The position numbers were made by a program, and so were the translations under genes. Of a stretch of 15,309 bases of DNA, positions 13,066 to 15,309 are shown piece after piece. Under the pieces are notes generated by a model. That model did no database searches. It was not told the origin of the DNA and was given only the letters and a program-made list of their open reading frames with translations. Source of the DNA: Bacteroidales bacterium (GTDB lineage Bacteria > Bacteroidota > Bacteroidia > Bacteroidales > UBA932); NCBI GenBank assembly GCA_023230265.1, contig JALNXR010000018.1, positions 1 to 15,309 of the forward strand, written 5' to 3'. Each line of letters opens with the position of its first letter. The first letter of the stretch is position 1.

Positions 13066-14787
13066 CTATAAAGAGCGGAATGTTACAGCGGGATCAAATG
13101 AGAGTCCCGAGGCAGAAAAAATCTTCTTTCTTATGTTGCCTTTTGCACCTCTGACACTTGATGCAGACGTGCAGAGGTACTCAGCAATCTCCTCTGCAGA
13201 ATGCTCCTGCTCAAACATTATCAGTATAACCTTCTCCATCCCCGACAAAAAGGGGAGCTCCTTCATATAGGGATATATCTCGCAAAAACTGTCGCCGGAT
13301 GTGATCTCCGAGACAGTGGTTCTGATTCTCTCCCTTACCTCTTTTAAAGAGTCCTCCAGCTCAACGGAAAACGAGGGATTCACAATCCTTTGACGGGCAG
13401 TTTCCCTTGTGATGCCAGCCAGTACTTTAGGCATCATCTCAGCACTCACCTCCCTGATCCTGCTTTTTATCCAATCTCTTTCCAGTCTGGTCTCAATCGT
13501 GTTAAGTTTCTCAATGGCCTTTTGTCTCTCCTGTCTGCTTTTTGCCATTTTTTTCCTTATAATCAGAGTGATATATGCAACAAATATCAAAAGAATCACT
13601 GTAGATAAGGCAAACATTCTTCTTTGCGCCTTTGCTTTTTGTAACTGCAGATCCTTCATTTCAAGGGCATGTTTCTGCTCTATTGCAAGGACCCGGTTTT
13701 TCATACTCTCAGAATTTGAGTTTATATGAGATTTATATGCAATCCTGTAGTTGGCCAGTGCTGCTGAGTCGTCACCCTTGGAAGCATAAGTTTCTGCCAG
13801 ATTTTTAAAATAGAAGTGCCTTCTGGTATCCAGGGTGTCATTTGCATTGAGGGCAGCCAGTTTATTGTAGTGCAGGGAGCTGTCCAGGTTAGAGTACTTA
13901 TTATGGAAAGCTGCTATCCTGTAATAGACAGAAGAGAGTTCATTGGGTTCAAAATTAACCTGATCTCTCATGGAGAGTATCTTATTGAGATAGGATATGG
14001 AGATGTCAAATTCTCCTCTTGCAGAGTGGTAAAATGACATCTCATTGTACAGTTCGTAGGCTGTCTGAGGTGGCAAAGTGTCAATGTCGGCAAAACCGCT
14101 TATGATCTCAAGAGCCTGGGAGAAGTGTTTCTGAATAAGAAATGTCCTGAAAAGTTCAATTCTGAGTTTATATCTCTCCTTGTTATCATTGTTTAACTCA
14201 GCAATGTCAAGCCCTTTTTTAAGATAATATTCCGCTGCATGGTAGTTCTGATTATGACGGTTAATTCTCCCCAGGTGCTTGTACAACAGGGATTCGCAAT
14301 ATGGATCGTCAATACTGTATCTGTTCAGTATACGTTCTGCCTCAATAAAACTGATATAAGACAGTGAATCGGTGTAGAGCCTGCTGGATTTAACAATCCC
14401 TTTGCAAATAAGAGACCTGAAGAGGTTTTTTTGATCATCGGTCTGCCTGTACCATCTCTCTGAATTAATAATAATGGAATCACTGTTGGAAATTTTTCCG
14501 GTCCTCTCCCTTGCAATAGTTCTCAGCAGATAAAAATATGCTGCACTCTTTCTGCCCAGATTCTCTTCTGAGATGGTTCCAAGAGTGTCCAAAATGGATT
14601 CAGGCTGGCTGTATAACTTATCCTCAAGCTTAAGCAGTCTTGCAAAAATCTCCTTCTGCTTAGGATTTCCGGCAGATTGTCCCATAGCAACAGTCTGATT
14701 GGCACTCATGGCAGGAAGCATCACGGAAATAAGAAATCCGAAAATTATAAAAAAGAGGAGGTTTGTGCCGGAAATTTTTGTTTTCAT
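13066..14787 (-). CDS. Membrane-tethered TPR regulator with C-terminal LuxR-type HTH
   Basis: This 573-residue protein has an N-terminal signal or anchor (about 9-27), then a large helical region of TPR-like repeats (about 55-370; for example ESLLYKHLGRINRHNQNYHAA and SVYYRIAAFHNKYSNLDSSL). A membrane helix follows (about 391-411, MFALSTVILLIFVAYITLII), then a Lys/Arg/Glu-rich coiled coil. The C terminus (about 517-560, KVILIMFEQEHSAEEIAEYLCTSASSVRG) is a LuxR-type HTH, so the DNA-binding part would be cytoplasmic and the TPR part periplasmic. Related Bacteroidota proteins sense signals at the envelope. It precedes glycerate kinase by 6 nt. Its own promoter is unclear: a TTTG at 14834-14831 has only a poor -7 partner (TATTATTA). 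Confidence 0.82.
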   Translation of the reverse strand: MKTKISGTNLLFFIIFGFLISVMLPAMSANQTVAMGQSAGNPKQKEIFARLLKLEDKLYSQPESILDTLGTISEENLGRKSAAYFYLLRTIARERTGKISNSDSIIINSERWYRQTDDQKNLFRSLICKGIVKSSRLYTDSLSYISFIEAERILNRYSIDDPYCESLLYKHLGRINRHNQNYHAAEYYLKKGLDIAELNNDNKERYKLRIELFRTFLIQKHFSQALEIISGFADIDTLPPQTAYELYNEMSFYHSARGEFDISISYLNKILSMRDQVNFEPNELSSVYYRIAAFHNKYSNLDSSLHYNKLAALNANDTLDTRRHFYFKNLAETYASKGDDSAALANYRIAYKSHINSNSESMKNRVLAIEQKHALEMKDLQLQKAKAQRRMFALSTVILLIFVAYITLIIRKKMAKSRQERQKAIEKLNTIETRLERDWIKSRIREVSAEMMPKVLAGITRETARQRIVNPSFSVELEDSLKEVRERIRTTVSEITSGDSFCEIYPYMKELPFLSGMEKVILIMFEQEHSAEEIAEYLCTSASSVRGAKGNIRKKIFSASGLSFDPAVTFRSL

Positions 14788-14904
14788 ATTGGAAATTAGC
14801 CGGTAATAATATGAAAAAATTTTCGATTATCAAACTTGAGTCACAATTTAGCGGTTATAAAATTGGTGGTTTAATATATCCGACTTTAAATGACTGAAAA
14901 ATTT

Positions 14905-14912
14905 TAACTTTG
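14905..14912 (+). promoter_or_regulatory. Candidate -7 promoter element for the S46 peptidase gene
   Basis: TAACTTTG matches TAnnTTTG, ending 21 nt before the ATG at 14934. No TTG is seen at -33. It lies in a 146-bp gap between divergent genes that otherwise shows no strong hairpin. Confidence 0.5.
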
Positions 14913-14933
14913 TAGGTTTAAAACACTAAAAAA

Positions 14934-15309
14934 ATGAAAAAAGTAATATTACCGCTCATTGCAGCTCTTCTTATCTTCGTACCTGCCAAAGGAGATGAGG
15001 GCATGTGGCTGCTTCCTCTGATTGAAAAACTCAATATCAAAAAGATGTCTGAACTTGGATTCAGACTGACAGCCAAAGATATTTACAATATAAACGGTTC
15101 CTCACTCAAAGATGCCGTAGTCCATTTTGGAGGTGGCTGCACTGCGGAGATTGTCTCTGCAGAGGGGCTGCTCCTTACTAACCACCACTGCGGTTACGGT
15201 GCCATTCAGAAACTGAGCACAGTCGAGCACGATTATCTACAGGATGGCTACTGGGCTATGAACCGCAGCCAGGAACTTCCTGCCCCGGGACTTAATGTTA
15301 CCTTTCTGG
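14934..15309 (+). CDS. S46-family serine peptidase (DPP7/DPP11 type), 5' part only
   Basis: Only the first 125 residues are present and the gene runs off the right edge. A signal peptide (about 1-20, MKKVILPLIAALLIFVPAKG) is followed by DEGMWLLPLIEKLN, the standard mature start of S46 dipeptidyl-peptidases. LLLTNHHCGYGAIQ (79-92) includes the catalytic His (85) of the chymotrypsin-like triad. These periplasmic enzymes remove dipeptides from oligopeptides, a main feeding route in asaccharolytic Bacteroidota. DPP7 (hydrophobic) and DPP11 (Asp/Glu) cannot be told apart because the S1-pocket residue and the catalytic Asp and Ser lie outside the window. The ATG at 14934 directly begins a normal signal peptide. 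Confidence 0.93.
   Translation, partial: MKKVILPLIAALLIFVPAKGDEGMWLLPLIEKLNIKKMSELGFRLTAKDIYNINGSSLKDAVVHFGGGCTAEIVSAEGLLLTNHHCGYGAIQKLSTVEHDYLQDGYWAMNRSQELPAPGLNVTFL

Noticed and set aside
1..15309. CRISPR arrays, tRNA/rRNA genes, insertion sequences, prophage or restriction/defence genes
   Set aside because: I saw no spaced repeat array, cloverleaf, inverted-repeat-bounded transposase or defence gene; repeats found are only two-copy and short.

Overview
The window reads as a gene-dense segment of a Bacteroidota (Bacteroidales-type) chromosome. Several lines support this. The -7 promoter hexamer-like motif TAnnTTTG occurs upstream of several genes, and most genes lack a Shine-Dalgarno sequence. 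The gene content is also typical: an EF-G2-type EF-G paralogue, ECF sigma factors with small membrane partners, a membrane-tethered TPR/LuxR-type regulator and an S46 dipeptidyl-peptidase. About 18 genes are visible. No tRNA, rRNA, CRISPR array, insertion sequence or phage gene was seen, and no gap between genes exceeds 200 bases.

Layout. Bases 1-96 are the 3' end of an unidentified gene, followed by a rho-independent terminator. lepA (EF4, minus strand) ends facing it. From a divergent promoter region at about 2007-2109 a plus-strand run starts: two-subunit transketolase (N and C halves as separate genes), an ECF sigma factor, a single-pass membrane protein that is probably its partner, and a secreted Spy/CpxP-like protein. 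This run meets a minus-strand operon head-on. In transcription order that operon is an EF-G paralogue, lolD (ABC ATPase) and trmN6 (tRNA methyltransferase), packed with an 8-nt gap and then an overlap. Upstream lie two divergently transcribed small DNA-binding proteins, a solo AraC-type HTH protein and an XRE-type protein with a coiled-coil tail. rnhB (RNase HII) follows on the plus strand.

From 14787 down to 10684 everything is on the minus strand: a TPR/membrane/LuxR-HTH regulator, then glycerate kinase 6 nt later, then a small three-helix membrane protein, a second ECF sigma factor and an overlapping two-helix membrane protein. At the right edge the plus-strand 5' end of an S46 (DPP7/DPP11-type) peptidase begins behind its own promoter motif.

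The most interesting single element is the EF-G paralogue. It keeps the EF-G five-domain layout but lacks the catalytic histidine (DTPGS in place of DTPGH), the switch I threonine and the lysine of NKxD, so it is predicted to be a poor GTPase or not one at all. This agrees with what is reported, from memory, for Bacteroides EF-G2. Two independent ECF sigma/membrane-protein modules, a sigma factor tied to a transketolase operon, and a membrane-bound transcription regulator tied to glycerate kinase suggest links between carbon metabolism and envelope or stress regulation. Those links are inferred from gene order only.
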